NCBI RefSeq assembly: GCF_003258315.1
Contig: NZ_CP030032.1
Coordinates: 4,032,501-4,096,500, forward strand
Reading direction: 5' to 3'
DNA from: Bradymonas sediminis
GTDB taxonomy: Bacteria; Myxococcota_A; Bradymonadia; Bradymonadales; Bradymonadaceae
Length of the DNA stretch: 64,000 nucleotides
Below, piece after piece: positions 18,045-27,360 of the stretch (the first letter of the stretch is position 1; each line of letters starts with the position of its first letter). A model generated the notes under the pieces. The model was not told the DNA's origin. It did no database searches and saw only the letters and a program-made list of their open reading frames with translations. The position numbers and the translations under genes are program-made.

Positions 18045-19304
18045 TTAGACCCGCGCGATCATCTGCTCGCCGTCCATCTGCAGCGGCGCGTAGACCAGAT
18101 CGCCGATGCGCTCGGCGGGGTTGCCGACAAGGCGCACCCGCAGATAATCCTCGGTCACGCCGTAGTCATTATCCTCGACCACGATCTCGGCGGCCTGCCC
18201 GACGCGCTCGCGCTGGTAGGCCATGCCCTTGGCCTGGGCCAGATCGCGCAGGTGCTGGCTGCGCGCGGCTTTGACGTCGCCGTGGATCTTGCCGTCCATC
18301 TCGGCCGCGACCGTGCCGTCGCGCTCCGAGTAGGGGAAGACGTGCAGATAGGTAAAGGGCAGCGTCTCGACCAGGTCGACCGTGTCGGCGAAGTCCTCGT
18401 CGGTCTCGCCGGGGAACCCGACGATGACGTCTGCGCCAAGGCCCAGATACGGCAGACGCTCGGTGATCTCGAGCAGGCGGTCGCGGTATTGCTCGCGGGT
18501 ATGCCAGCGGCGCATATTGCGCAGCACCGCGTTCGAGCCAGCCTGCATCGGCACGTGCAAATGCGGCACCAGACGCCCGTCGGACTCCGCCAAAAGGTCG
18601 AGCATCAGGTCATCGATCTCGGTCGCCTCGATGCTCCCCATGCGAAAACGCACGCCCGGAACCTCGTCCAAAAGGCGTTGAATCAGCAGCGAGAATGTGT
18701 GGGATTTCGGCTCCTCCATATCGATACCATAGTGGCCAATATGAATGCCGGTGAAGACGATCTCGCGGTGGAATTCGGCCAACTGCCGCGCCTCGGCGAT
18801 GATCGCGTCTTCGCCGCGCGAGCGGCTCTTGCCGCGGGCGAGCTTGGTCGCGCAAAACGAGCAGCGCCGATTGCAGCCGTCCTGGATCTTCATCCACCCG
18901 CGGGTGCCGCGCTCGTTTCGCTTGAGCAAAAGTCCGCCGATCGGCTCCTCGTGGATGTCGATGAGCGGCGAGACCGGGGCGAGCATGCCCGCGACCTCGA
19001 CGGCGTCGTGGCCCTTGACCACGCCGGTGACCTGCTCCATGCCCTGGTAGGCGTCAAAATGCAGCGCCGCCGAGCAGCCGGCCACGATGATCTGGGCGTC
19101 CGGGTTATCGCGCTTGAGCCGGCGAATCGCCTTTCGCGCCGCGGCGTCCGCGTTGTTGGTCACGGTGCAGGTATTGATGACGTAGGCGTCCGCCTCGGCC
19201 GGGTCATCCACGCTCTGCGCGCCGCGGGCCTCAAGTTCCTGGCGAAAGCGCTCGGAGTCGTATTGATTGGCCTTGCAGCCGTGGGTCACAAAATGAATTT
19301 TCAT
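18045..19304 (-). CDS. mtaB: tRNA threonylcarbamoyladenosine (t6A37) methylthiotransferase MtaB
   Basis: A radical-SAM methylthiotransferase that converts t6A37 to ms2t6A in tRNAs. At 419 residues it has the family length and domain order. The UPF0004 N-domain has the auxiliary [4Fe-4S] cysteines C10 ('THGCKANQYDS'), C46 ('NTCTVTNNAD') and C77 ('AGCSA'). The radical-SAM domain has 'CNRRCSFC' (C144, C148, C151), and a C-terminal TRAM-like segment follows ('AAEIVVEDNDYGVTEDYLRV'). The 'NTCTVTNNAD' signature favours MtaB over MiaB or RimO. It lies convergent with the outer-membrane protein gene (41-bp gap). Confidence 0.94.
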   Translation of the reverse strand: MKIHFVTHGCKANQYDSERFRQELEARGAQSVDDPAEADAYVINTCTVTNNADAAARKAIRRLKRDNPDAQIIVAGCSAALHFDAYQGMEQVTGVVKGHDAVEVAGMLAPVSPLIDIHEEPIGGLLLKRNERGTRGWMKIQDGCNRRCSFCATKLARGKSRSRGEDAIIAEARQLAEFHREIVFTGIHIGHYGIDMEEPKSHTFSLLIQRLLDEVPGVRFRMGSIEATEIDDLMLDLLAESDGRLVPHLHVPMQAGSNAVLRNMRRWHTREQYRDRLLEITERLPYLGLGADVIVGFPGETDEDFADTVDLVETLPFTYLHVFPYSERDGTVAAEMDGKIHGDVKAARSQHLRDLAQAKGMAYQRERVGQAAEIVVEDNDYGVTEDYLRVRLVGNPAERIGDLVYAPLQMDGEQMIARV

Positions 19305-19391
19305 CGCGATAACTTCAGATCTTTAGATAGGTTTTTGGGGCGATTTTGACGGCCGATATGGTGAGAGCAAACGGCCATAAAGCTCGCAAAC

Positions 19392-19658
19392 TCAGGGGGT
19401 CTTTTGGCCAGAAGGCACAGCCCCGGGTTGCCCGGGCGCCGCGGAATCCGAGGGCGCATCGGCGCCCGCTTCGACTTCGCCGGCCGCCTCGGCCGCCTTT
19501 CGCTCGGCGATATACTCCTCCATCTTTCGAATGCGATACCCCAGGCAAGACCCGCCGCTGATCATCAACACGAATAGGATAAGCATCACCCGGCGCAAAC
19601 TGCGCTTATACTCGGGTGAATTCGGGTCAACATCGGGGCGAATGCGAACAGGTTCCAT
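19392..19658 (-). CDS. small single-pass membrane protein
   Basis: An 88-residue protein with a polar N-terminus ('MEPVRIRPDVDPNSPEYKRS'), one transmembrane helix at about residues 22-42 ('RRVMLILFVLMISGGSCLGY'), a charged helical stretch and a Pro/Ala/Ser-rich tail. It is likely anchored in the inner membrane. I do not recognise a family. It is upstream of mtaB on the same strand (about 90 bp) and may share its transcript. Confidence 0.6.
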   Translation of the reverse strand: MEPVRIRPDVDPNSPEYKRSLRRVMLILFVLMISGGSCLGYRIRKMEEYIAERKAAEAAGEVEAGADAPSDSAAPGQPGAVPSGQKTP

Positions 19659-19931
19659 GAAGGGCCTGGCAGGTATAGGGGGCGGAAAACTTCCCGGTAT
19701 ATCGAAGGAGCCATCGTCTCCGCGCGCACAATCTGGGCAAATGCTGCCAAAAAGCGCGGGACAGGCATGGGCAAGTCTTCCCTAACTCCCCGCGCAATGT
19801 CAATTGCTCACCCAAATAAAAATGCGCGCCGCAGCCACGCCCGCTGCACGCAGAGCGCCTTGCCTCAAAGCAAGGCATTGCCTATCCATAGACGAGTCTT
19901 TTCACCCTCAATTTTTGCAATGGAGTTTATG

Positions 19932-20402
19932 ATGGGCATCAACCCAAAACTTAAAGTTGGCGACGCAGCACCCGATTTCAGCCTCGAGTCCGACACCCAC
20001 GGACAGGTCTCATTGAGCGATATGAAGGGAAAGAAATTGGTCATCTATTTCTACCCCAAAGATATGACACCGGGGTGCACCCGCCAGGCGTGTGATTTCC
20101 GCGACAATCATCAGAAATTCGAGGCCGCAGGGTACACGATTCTCGGGGTCTCGCCGGACCCCATCGAACGCCACGCGAAATTTCGGGAGAAGCATGACCT
20201 GAACTTCATCCTGATGGCCGACCCGGAGCACGAGATGGCCGAGGCCTACGGCGTGTGGCGCGAGAAGACCAATTACGGCAAGAAATATATCGGCCTGGTG
20301 CGCTCGACCTTTATGATCGACGCCGACGGAAAGATCGCCGAGATTCAGGACAATGTCCGGGCGACGGGGCACGTGGATCGGTTGATCCGCGATTCGATCT
20401 GA
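19932..20402 (+). CDS. bcp: thioredoxin-dependent peroxiredoxin, Bcp type
   Basis: An atypical two-cysteine peroxiredoxin of the Bcp/PrxQ subfamily that reduces hydrogen and organic peroxides using thioredoxin. 'DMTPGCTRQACDF' contains the peroxidatic Cys and the resolving Cys five residues later, as in E. coli Bcp. 'IYFYPKD' and 'RSTFMIDADGKI' are family-typical. The ATG at 19932 gives 156 residues and is 6 bases after GGAG; in-frame ATGs at 19920 and 19929 are possible but worse spaced, and the open frame extending back to 19767 adds non-homologous sequence. A strong bidirectional terminator follows. Confidence 0.94.
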   Translation: MGINPKLKVGDAAPDFSLESDTHGQVSLSDMKGKKLVIYFYPKDMTPGCTRQACDFRDNHQKFEAAGYTILGVSPDPIERHAKFREKHDLNFILMADPEHEMAEAYGVWREKTNYGKKYIGLVRSTFMIDADGKIAEIQDNVRATGHVDRLIRDSI

Positions 20403-20442
20403 TCGACCTTCGCTGGCTCTAAATTTTCGCCGCAAATAAAAA

Positions 20443-20483
20443 GCCCCGCGGACTCCTTACGAGTCCGCGAGGCTTTCTTTTTT
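20443..20483 (+). terminator. bidirectional rho-independent terminator
   Basis: A near-perfect 13-bp stem (GCCCCGCGGACTC / GAGTCCGCGAGGC) with a 5-base loop. It is followed by a T-rich run on the plus strand and preceded by AAATAAAAA, which gives a T-run on the minus strand. It serves bcp and the convergent S41 peptidase gene. Confidence 0.92.
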
Positions 20484-20510
20484 CGGCTAGCTGACCAGCC
20501 TCAGCCAAGA

Positions 20511-23504
20511 CTACTCGCGATAGACGTAGACGTCTTGAGTCGTCTGCATGCCGTTTTCGTCGCGCGCGACGATGGAGATTCGGTTCATCCCAGAGAACAG
20601 GGGGATTTCCGCCGAGATGTCGGCTTCGTGCGCGTCAACCCGCGTATAATTGAGCTTACGGGTATTGGCCTTGGTCGCGTTCTCGCGATTAAAGACGAAG
20701 ATATAATAGTCTTTAATCAGCGCCTCATCCTGGATCTTGGCCTTAAGCGGCACCGACTTCTTCGAGGTCTGCATGGTCTGCAGATCGATGGTGACCTGCG
20801 GCGACTGGTAGAGCACGTGGCGCGAGATGCCGCTGAGTTTGGCGCTGGCCTTGGCGTCATAATTGACGGCCTTGGCCTCGACCCATGCCTTCTGCTCTCC
20901 AACATTCACCTTAATCCACTCGCCCTTCTTGGCGACGACCGGCAGCGTCGCGCCTTTTTGCGCGATCGCGGCGGTGTCTGTCGCGGTCGACGCGCCCTCA
21001 TAGAGGTTGGCGGGTCCGCTCTTCAGCGTCGCGACGCCCGAGGCCTTCTTCACCTTCTCGGTATCCTCGCTATAGGGGAGCTTGATTTTGCGGTGGACGA
21101 AGTCGCGGAAGACCTCGTCGAAGATATCGACCTCGATCTCGATAAAGTTATCTTTGGGCGCCTTCTTCACCTGGAAGGTAAAGTCCGCCGTCTTGGTCTC
21201 GCCCTGCTTAATATTCTCGATCGTGGCGCGCCCCTCCTTCAGGTACACGGCCTCGCCAGCCAGGCTCTTCAGGAAGACCATGGCCTCCTTGCTATCGGCG
21301 GTGCCGACGTTCTTCACGGAGGTCCGGAAGGTCACTTCCTCGCCTTTTTGCAGGATGCCGTCGCCATTGGTGTCGTCGATCTCATAGCCGAACGCGAATT
21401 GCGGATGCGGCTGACCGACGATGCGAATCGCCTGGCTCAGCGTGGTCCCGTACGACTTCTGCGGGCCGCTGACTTGCATGGTGAGCGGGTCGAAACGCGT
21501 CGGCATCTCCATGGGCATTTCCACTTCAACCGACCAGGATTTCGACTCACCGGGGTTCAATTTACCGAAGATAAACTCGCGGTCATCGAAGACCGGATTA
21601 TCGCTCGTGGCGATCGCCTTCATGCGATACAGCGGCGACTTACTCTTATTGGTCAACTCCGCGGTCACGTCGATCTTCTCGCCGGCTTTCACGCGGTTAT
21701 TCTTGGCGGAGGTCGTCAATTTCAGCGCGACTTCGGCGTCTTTGGGATTCTCGCCGGCGCTCCAATCGACGCCAAACGTCTTGAGCTCCTTGTGAATGCG
21801 GTCCATCTCGCGCGCCGAAATCTTCTCGAGCACGGGCTGCACCAGCTTCATCAGCTCGGGCGCCTTCCAGGCTTTGGGGGCCGAGGCGAGCAACTCCTGG
21901 GCGAAACGAATCTCGAAGTCCTCGCGGAACTCGTTGGGGTCTTGATAATCGGCGTCTTCTCCCTCGGCGGCCGGATCTGCCAAAAAGCGGATATGATGCA
22001 GATTATCGCCATCAACGATCGAGGTCGCGGCGTTCGACAACGCGCTCTGCAGGTCGCCCTCACGCAGGATATTATGCGACAGGAACATATCGGCGTTGCC
22101 GTCGGTGAAGGTCACCGGCGTCAGGCGCAAGTCGGGGCGAATACCGCTGCCCTGAATCGAGACGTCGCCGGGGGTCAGGTATTGCGCGATCGTCAGCTTG
22201 AGCGCCGACTTATCGTTAAACTCATAGAGCACCTGCACCGAGCCCTTGCCGAAGGTCGTATCACCCACGACCAGGCCGCGCTTATTATTTTGAATGGCGC
22301 CCGCCACAATCTCGGAGGCCGACGCGCTGCCGGCGTTAACCAGCACGAGGATTGGATAGTGCGCCTCGGTGCCGGCGCGGGTCGCGACCTTCTGGTCGCG
22401 CATGCGGTTGCCCACGCCCACGGTGCTCACGATCGCGCCCTCTTCCAAGAAGGTGTCGCTGACCTTGATCGCCTGGTCGAGCAGGCCGCCGGGGTTGTCG
22501 CGCATGTCGAGCACCAGGCCCTGCATGCCGCCCATCTTCTTCTTAAGCTTGGTCAGCTCCGCGACCAGATCATCGTGGGTGTTGGACTGGAAATTTTTGA
22601 TGCGGATATAGCCGATCTTATCACCCAGCGCCTGACCGTCGACCGAGTCGATATTGATGATCGCGCGCACGATGGTGAACTTCTTCGCCTCCGTCCACGA
22701 CTCGCGCATCACCCAAATATCGATGGGCTCGCCGGGGTCGCCGCGCATCATACCAACGGCTTCTTGCAGCCCCATATTCACCGTGGAGGCGTCGCCAATG
22801 CGCACAATTTTGTCGCGCGCTTTGATGCCCTTTTTGGCCGCCGGGGTCCCCGGGATCGGGCTCATCACGGTGAGGCCGCCGTCGCGGATCGAAATCACGA
22901 TGCCCAGCCCGCCGAATTTGCCGCCGGTCTGGGTGCGCATATCGTCGTAATGCTTCGGCGACAGCAGGATGCTGTGCGGGTCGAGCGTCGACAGCATGCC
23001 GTTGATGGCTGCGTATTCGATCTCGCTAAAGTCGAGCTCGGCATCGGGCTCAAGATGCTCGTCGATGAAGCGGAACATCTTCTGCAGGCGGAAGCTCATC
23101 TCCCAGAGGCTCTCGATCTTTTGAACCTCGAAGCTCTGCGTATCCCCGTTGACGTGGATCTGAATCTCGGTCGGCTTCTCTTTGCCGCCCACGAAGGTCA
23201 CGACCAGCTCGGAGATCGAGTTTTGGACCTGGTCGAGCGCGGCAATCAGCATCTTATTCGGGTCGACGCGCGAGGGGTCGACATAATTATCCTTAATCCG
23301 CAACAGCACGCGATTAAAGATCTTAAGGGCCGCTAAATCGTAGCTATCATCCGCCCCTTCCGCCGCCGAGACGCTGGAGTTGCGCAGGTCGAATTGGACC
23401 CCGCGATCGCTGAATTGCACGCTTAACGCGAACGCAATTGTCAGCGCGATAAAAGCGACGATAAAGCGCCCGTGACGCTTGAGTTTGCCCATCAGAGTTT
23501 CCAT
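20511..23504 (-). CDS. S41-family C-terminal processing peptidase, long MXAN_5808-like form
   Basis: A 997-residue periplasmic serine protease; the start could also be the ATG at codon 5 ('MGKLKRHGRF'). An N-terminal hydrophobic segment ('FIVAFIALTIAFALSVQF') acts as signal or anchor. A PDZ domain spans about residues 195-275 ('GGLGIVISIRDGGLTVMSPI'). The S41 catalytic core spans ~295-460, with S395 in 'GSASASEIVAG' and K420 in 'FGKGSVQ', spaced 25 residues apart as in CtpB. Unlike ordinary CTPs (about 400-500 residues), ~500 further residues follow: a helical linker, two Ig-like/CARDB-like beta domains ('EKIDVTAELTNKSKSPLYRM'), an SH3-like domain near 790-850 ('LPVVAKKGEWIKVNV') and another beta domain. 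The layout matches what I know as the MXAN_5808 family. The target is unknown. Confidence 0.93.
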   Translation of the reverse strand: METLMGKLKRHGRFIVAFIALTIAFALSVQFSDRGVQFDLRNSSVSAAEGADDSYDLAALKIFNRVLLRIKDNYVDPSRVDPNKMLIAALDQVQNSISELVVTFVGGKEKPTEIQIHVNGDTQSFEVQKIESLWEMSFRLQKMFRFIDEHLEPDAELDFSEIEYAAINGMLSTLDPHSILLSPKHYDDMRTQTGGKFGGLGIVISIRDGGLTVMSPIPGTPAAKKGIKARDKIVRIGDASTVNMGLQEAVGMMRGDPGEPIDIWVMRESWTEAKKFTIVRAIINIDSVDGQALGDKIGYIRIKNFQSNTHDDLVAELTKLKKKMGGMQGLVLDMRDNPGGLLDQAIKVSDTFLEEGAIVSTVGVGNRMRDQKVATRAGTEAHYPILVLVNAGSASASEIVAGAIQNNKRGLVVGDTTFGKGSVQVLYEFNDKSALKLTIAQYLTPGDVSIQGSGIRPDLRLTPVTFTDGNADMFLSHNILREGDLQSALSNAATSIVDGDNLHHIRFLADPAAEGEDADYQDPNEFREDFEIRFAQELLASAPKAWKAPELMKLVQPVLEKISAREMDRIHKELKTFGVDWSAGENPKDAEVALKLTTSAKNNRVKAGEKIDVTAELTNKSKSPLYRMKAIATSDNPVFDDREFIFGKLNPGESKSWSVEVEMPMEMPTRFDPLTMQVSGPQKSYGTTLSQAIRIVGQPHPQFAFGYEIDDTNGDGILQKGEEVTFRTSVKNVGTADSKEAMVFLKSLAGEAVYLKEGRATIENIKQGETKTADFTFQVKKAPKDNFIEIEVDIFDEVFRDFVHRKIKLPYSEDTEKVKKASGVATLKSGPANLYEGASTATDTAAIAQKGATLPVVAKKGEWIKVNVGEQKAWVEAKAVNYDAKASAKLSGISRHVLYQSPQVTIDLQTMQTSKKSVPLKAKIQDEALIKDYYIFVFNRENATKANTRKLNYTRVDAHEADISAEIPLFSGMNRISIVARDENGMQTTQDVYVYRE

Positions 23505-23792
23505 AAACTGTATAAAGTCTAGTGAGATCAGCAGAAGAAAACAGTGCCTGCATTTAACCTACAATTGCGCACCAGCGCCTCAACGGCAAGCCCAATGCGC
23601 CAAAGCGAGCGAGTTTTTTGGCATGCAACACACTGTGTCATACGATGAAACTTAATCGCGCGCCCATCCATTCCTTCGATTTTGCGTCTGGCCACATGAC
23701 AACACGCCGGGATATGGTGCACAATAGTCTCACGCGGCCATTCTTGATTCGCAAGTTCGCTCGCTCTGGCGTCGGTTTACGAGTAATTATTT

Positions 23793-25349
23793 ATGTCTCA
23801 ACTGCCACAACTCGGTGAGGTCGTCGACGATGTATTCCGCGTCGACGCGGAGCTCGGGCACGGAAATTTCGGGGCGGTTTATCGCGTCCACGATCTGCTC
23901 GAAGGGCGCACCCTTGCGCTCAAGGTGCTCAAGCCCGGGCCCCACGACGAACAGGAGTTGCGCCAACGCTTCGAGCGCGAAGCCCGCCTGGTCTATAGCC
24001 TGCACCACCCCCACGTGCTGCGCGTCTACTATTACGGCCAGACCGCCTCGGGCCTGCCCTATATGGCCATGGAGTTCCTCGAAGGCACCGACCTGCGCGC
24101 CCTGCTCGCCCACCACGGCCCGCTGAGCCCGCGCCTGGTCAAGCGAATCGCCCTGGAGACACTCTCCGCTCTGGAAGCTGCGCACGAACTCGGCATCGTC
24201 CATCGCGACCTCAAGCCGGCCAATATCTTCCTGGTCAATGACGGCGGCAACGGCCACGTCAAGGTCTTGGACTTCGGCTTCGCCAAGGCGCTCGACGACG
24301 GCGGGCGCGCCGGCGACGAGTTGACCGCCGCCAAAACCCTGGTCGGCACACCGGCCTATATGTCCCCGGAGTTGGTGCACAAAAAGAACGTCGGCGCCCA
24401 GGCCGATATCTACGCGCTCGGCCTGATCATGGCCGAGATGCTGACCGGCAAAAAGATCGTCCAGATCGAGTCGATCTACGACACCATCATGTTCCAGGCC
24501 TCCGACAAACCGATCAAATTCCCGCCCACCATCACCGAGTCGATCTTCGCCGACATCATCCAGCGCGCGGTCGAAAAGGACGTCAACGCCCGCTACCAGA
24601 CCCCGACCGACATGGTCCTGGACCTGGCCACCCTGGAGACCCGCCAGGGCGCGCGCCGCCGCCGCGCCTCATCGCTGGTGCACGCTCAGGCCAGCGGCGA
24701 GGACGCCATGACCACCCCGCACGCCACCGGGCTGCCGTCGATGGCCGAGGTCAACCGCGCCCTGGCCACCTCCCAGAGCATCACCGCGACCAACCCACAC
24801 GGCTCCATTGACCCCTTCGCCGACTTCCCGGACTACGAGCCCCAGGAGGCGCCCGCCCACTCCATGCAGGGTTCGCTGCGCCAACGTAGTCGAACGCAGT
24901 CGCGCCAGCTGCGCGCCGAGCCCACCGACACCACCACCCGGCGCAATAGCTACGACGTCGGGCCGTCGCAGGCGCGCCAAAGCCAACTAAGCCAACGCCT
25001 TCCCTCGCTGGCTACCCACGATGCCCAATCCGAGTCTTCAATCACCCAGCCGGCGCTGCTCCCCGAGCCCGCCCAACAACAGTGGGCCGCGCCCACTCCG
25101 GAGTTTCGCGACCCCTCCTGGGCCTCCCCGGCGCCCCAGACCGATAGCACCACGCAATTCGAGCGCGGCAACGTCATCCAACACTTCAATGACCAACCGC
25201 TGAGCGCCGAGCTGCAGCTCGATCACCAACGCCCCGCCTCTTCCAACTCGTCGACCTCGCGCTCCCATCTCATTAAGGAGGCGCTGATCGGGGTTGGAAT
25301 CGGCGGGGCGATTCTTGGCATCTTCATCTTCTTGCTGCAATATTGGTGA
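23793..25349 (+). CDS. eukaryotic-type Ser/Thr protein kinase, tail-anchored
   Basis: A 518-residue Hanks-type kinase. The catalytic domain spans residues ~14-275: Gly loop 'LGHGNFGAVY' (21-30), K44 in 'LALKVLKP', 'HRDLKPAN' with catalytic D139, 'DFGFAK' (160-165), 'GTPAYMSPE' and 'ADIYALG'. A Ser/Thr/Gln/Pro-rich linker of about 200 residues follows, and the protein ends in one transmembrane helix ('IGVGIGGAILGIFIFLLQYW'), which places the kinase in the cytoplasm on a C-terminal anchor. No extracellular sensor domain is present. It could phosphorylate FHA partners such as the cyclase at 8.6 kb (inference). The gene converges on map with a 16-bp gap. Confidence 0.95.
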   Translation: MSQLPQLGEVVDDVFRVDAELGHGNFGAVYRVHDLLEGRTLALKVLKPGPHDEQELRQRFEREARLVYSLHHPHVLRVYYYGQTASGLPYMAMEFLEGTDLRALLAHHGPLSPRLVKRIALETLSALEAAHELGIVHRDLKPANIFLVNDGGNGHVKVLDFGFAKALDDGGRAGDELTAAKTLVGTPAYMSPELVHKKNVGAQADIYALGLIMAEMLTGKKIVQIESIYDTIMFQASDKPIKFPPTITESIFADIIQRAVEKDVNARYQTPTDMVLDLATLETRQGARRRRASSLVHAQASGEDAMTTPHATGLPSMAEVNRALATSQSITATNPHGSIDPFADFPDYEPQEAPAHSMQGSLRQRSRTQSRQLRAEPTDTTTRRNSYDVGPSQARQSQLSQRLPSLATHDAQSESSITQPALLPEPAQQQWAAPTPEFRDPSWASPAPQTDSTTQFERGNVIQHFNDQPLSAELQLDHQRPASSNSSTSRSHLIKEALIGVGIGGAILGIFIFLLQYW

Positions 25350-25365
25350 GCGTGGCCCGCTGAAT

Positions 25366-26199
25366 TTAGAGGCCGATTTCCTCAAAATTGATCTTTCCGC
25401 CCGGCGCGATCTTGAAGGGGTCGTCGCCTTCACGACAGGTCATGATCTCAACGCCGTCCTCGGTGACCACGAGCGTATGCTCGAATTGGGCCGACAGGCT
25501 CCGGTCCCGGGTAATGGCGGTCCAGTCGTCGTCGAGCACCTTCACCCCGTAGTCGCCCACGTTGATCATCGGCTCGACCGTAAAGGCCATCCCCGGGCGC
25601 AAGCGAAGCCCGGTGTTGCGCGTGCCATAATGGGGAACTTCGGGGGAGCCGTGGAAGTTGCGCCCGATGCCGTGGCCGATAAAGTCACGCACCACCGAGA
25701 ACCCGAGCGGCTCGGCGTGGGCCTGAATCGCCGCGCCGATATCGCCGATGCGCTTGCCCGGGCGAATCTCGCGAATGCCGCGCATCAAGCACTGCGCGGT
25801 GACCTCGACCAACTCGCGGGTCTTCGGCGCCGGCTCACCGACAAAGAACGTCGCGCAGGTGTCGCCGTGGTACTCATTGAGGATCGGCGTCACGTCGATG
25901 GAGATGATGTCGCCATCCTTTAAGATCAGCTCGGAGTTCGGGATGCCGTGGCAGATCACCTCGTTGACGCTGGTGCAGATGCTGCGCGGGAACCCCTTAT
26001 AATTAAAGGGCGCGTGGATGATCTTTCTGGCCTTGCCCCAACGCTCCGCCTCGTCGTTGATCTCCTGGGTCGAAATCCCGGCTTCGACCATATCACCGAG
26101 GTGACAGATCAGCTCGGCGGCCAGCTGGCCCGCCTCGCGCATCCGCTGGATTTCGTCCTTGGATAAAAGCGTCAATTGGCGGCGTCTTCTCATCTTCAT
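25366..26199 (-). CDS. map: type I methionine aminopeptidase
   Basis: Removes the initiator Met from nascent proteins. The 277-residue sequence has all five metal ligands in order: D102 ('ISIDVT'), D113 ('HGDTCAT'), H176 ('GHGIGRNFHGSPEVPHY'), E209 ('FTVEPMIN') and E240 ('QFEHTLVV'). The absence of the 60-residue type II insert makes it type I. A short basic leader ('MKMRRRRQLTLLSK') precedes the catalytic fold; the second Met (residue 3) is an alternative start. It is 63 bp downstream of gpsA on the same strand but not visibly coupled to it. Confidence 0.96.
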   Translation of the reverse strand: MKMRRRRQLTLLSKDEIQRMREAGQLAAELICHLGDMVEAGISTQEINDEAERWGKARKIIHAPFNYKGFPRSICTSVNEVICHGIPNSELILKDGDIISIDVTPILNEYHGDTCATFFVGEPAPKTRELVEVTAQCLMRGIREIRPGKRIGDIGAAIQAHAEPLGFSVVRDFIGHGIGRNFHGSPEVPHYGTRNTGLRLRPGMAFTVEPMINVGDYGVKVLDDDWTAITRDRSLSAQFEHTLVVTEDGVEIMTCREGDDPFKIAPGGKINFEEIGL

Positions 26200-26262
26200 T
26201 TCTCATTTCCGTGCTATAAAATAGCTCTTTTGAACCTGAATGCTCGGCGCTGGCCGAGGTGT

Positions 26263-27273
26263 TTAATATAGACCTTTGAGTTCCGGCTTCAGATCGCGCT
26301 TCATCAACTCATGAACCGCGTCCTTGGTGCTCTTTCCTTCGTAAATCACGCGATAAACCTGGTCGCAGATCGGCATCTCAACGCCGAGTTTGGCGGCCAG
26401 GTCATGCACGCTTCTGGCCGTCTTGACGCCCTCAGCGACCATATTCATCTCGCTGAGAATCTCCTCGATGGTATACCCCTGACCGAGTTTGACGCCCACA
26501 GAGCGGTTTCGGCTCAGCCCGCCGGTGCACGTTAGAACCAGGTCACCCATTCCCGCAAGTCCAGAAAGTGTGAGCGGATTCGCCCCGATCGTCACGCCCA
26601 GGCGCGTAATCTCGTGCAGCCCGCGCGTGATCATGCCCGCCATCGAGTTCGAGCCCAACTCCATGCCTGCGATCCCGCCGGCGGCGATGGCGATGACGTT
26701 CTTGAGCGCCCCGCCCACCTCCACGCCCACCACATCCGTGGTCGTATAGGCGCGAAACACATCATTGCTAAAGACGCGCTGGACCCGCTCGGCGAGTCGA
26801 TGATTAAAGGAGGCGATGGTGACCGCGGTGGGCTTGTGGTCGGCGACCTCGCGCGCGAAGCTCGGCCCGGACAAATACGCCAGATAAGGCAGGCAATGCT
26901 CGGGCAGCACGTCCTCCAGGATATCCGACACCAGCATCTGCGTTTCGTTCTCGATCCCCTTGGTCGCGCTCACAAAGGGCGTCCCCGGCTCCACCAGCGG
27001 CGCCAATTGCACCAGCACCTTGCGCAACACATGGCTTGGGACCACCGATAAGATCAGCTCCTGGCCCACCACGGCTTCGGCTAATTCACCGGTCGCGCGC
27101 AGGTTTTTGGGCAAGGTAAACCCGGGCAAATACACGGGATTCTCGTGGTCGACATTGATCTGTTCGGGCAGCGGCTTGTCGTGCGCCCACATCATAATAT
27201 CGTGACCATTTTCGGCCAATAATTTCGCCAGGGCCGTGCCCCAAGAACCTGCACCGATAACGCCAATCTTCAT
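26263..27273 (-). CDS. gpsA: NAD(P)-dependent glycerol-3-phosphate dehydrogenase
   Basis: Makes sn-glycerol 3-phosphate from dihydroxyacetone phosphate, the precursor used by acyltransferases such as the PlsB-like enzyme encoded at 46.6 kb. At 336 residues it is of normal length. The N-terminal Rossmann motif 'IGVIGAGSWGTALAKLL', 'VPSHVLRKVL', 'SATKGIE', the substrate-domain motif 'GALKNVIAIAAGGIAGMELG' with the catalytic Lys, and 'GMGDLVLTCTGGLSRNRSVG' are all intact. It follows the two cNMP-binding protein genes on the same strand with an 87-bp gap. Confidence 0.97.
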   Translation of the reverse strand: MKIGVIGAGSWGTALAKLLAENGHDIMMWAHDKPLPEQINVDHENPVYLPGFTLPKNLRATGELAEAVVGQELILSVVPSHVLRKVLVQLAPLVEPGTPFVSATKGIENETQMLVSDILEDVLPEHCLPYLAYLSGPSFAREVADHKPTAVTIASFNHRLAERVQRVFSNDVFRAYTTTDVVGVEVGGALKNVIAIAAGGIAGMELGSNSMAGMITRGLHEITRLGVTIGANPLTLSGLAGMGDLVLTCTGGLSRNRSVGVKLGQGYTIEEILSEMNMVAEGVKTARSVHDLAAKLGVEMPICDQVYRVIYEGKSTKDAVHELMKRDLKPELKGLY

Positions 27274-27360
27274 AGTCTTCTCGCTTATTGCCTAAGAAAT
27301 ACGCGGACGTTGCTGCTCCACATAACAGACCTGCATTGCGTCTTTAATCCAGCAAATTCA

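Noticed and set aside
20535-23336. A 933-codon open frame antisense to the S41 peptidase
   Set aside because: It mirrors the codon structure of the real minus-strand gene, has no domain or ribosome-binding site, and is a GC-driven shadow.
23528-23722. A 64-residue Cys-containing open frame upstream of the S41 peptidase
   Set aside because: It lies in the probable promoter region of the peptidase and kinase genes, has unusual codon use and no ribosome-binding site.
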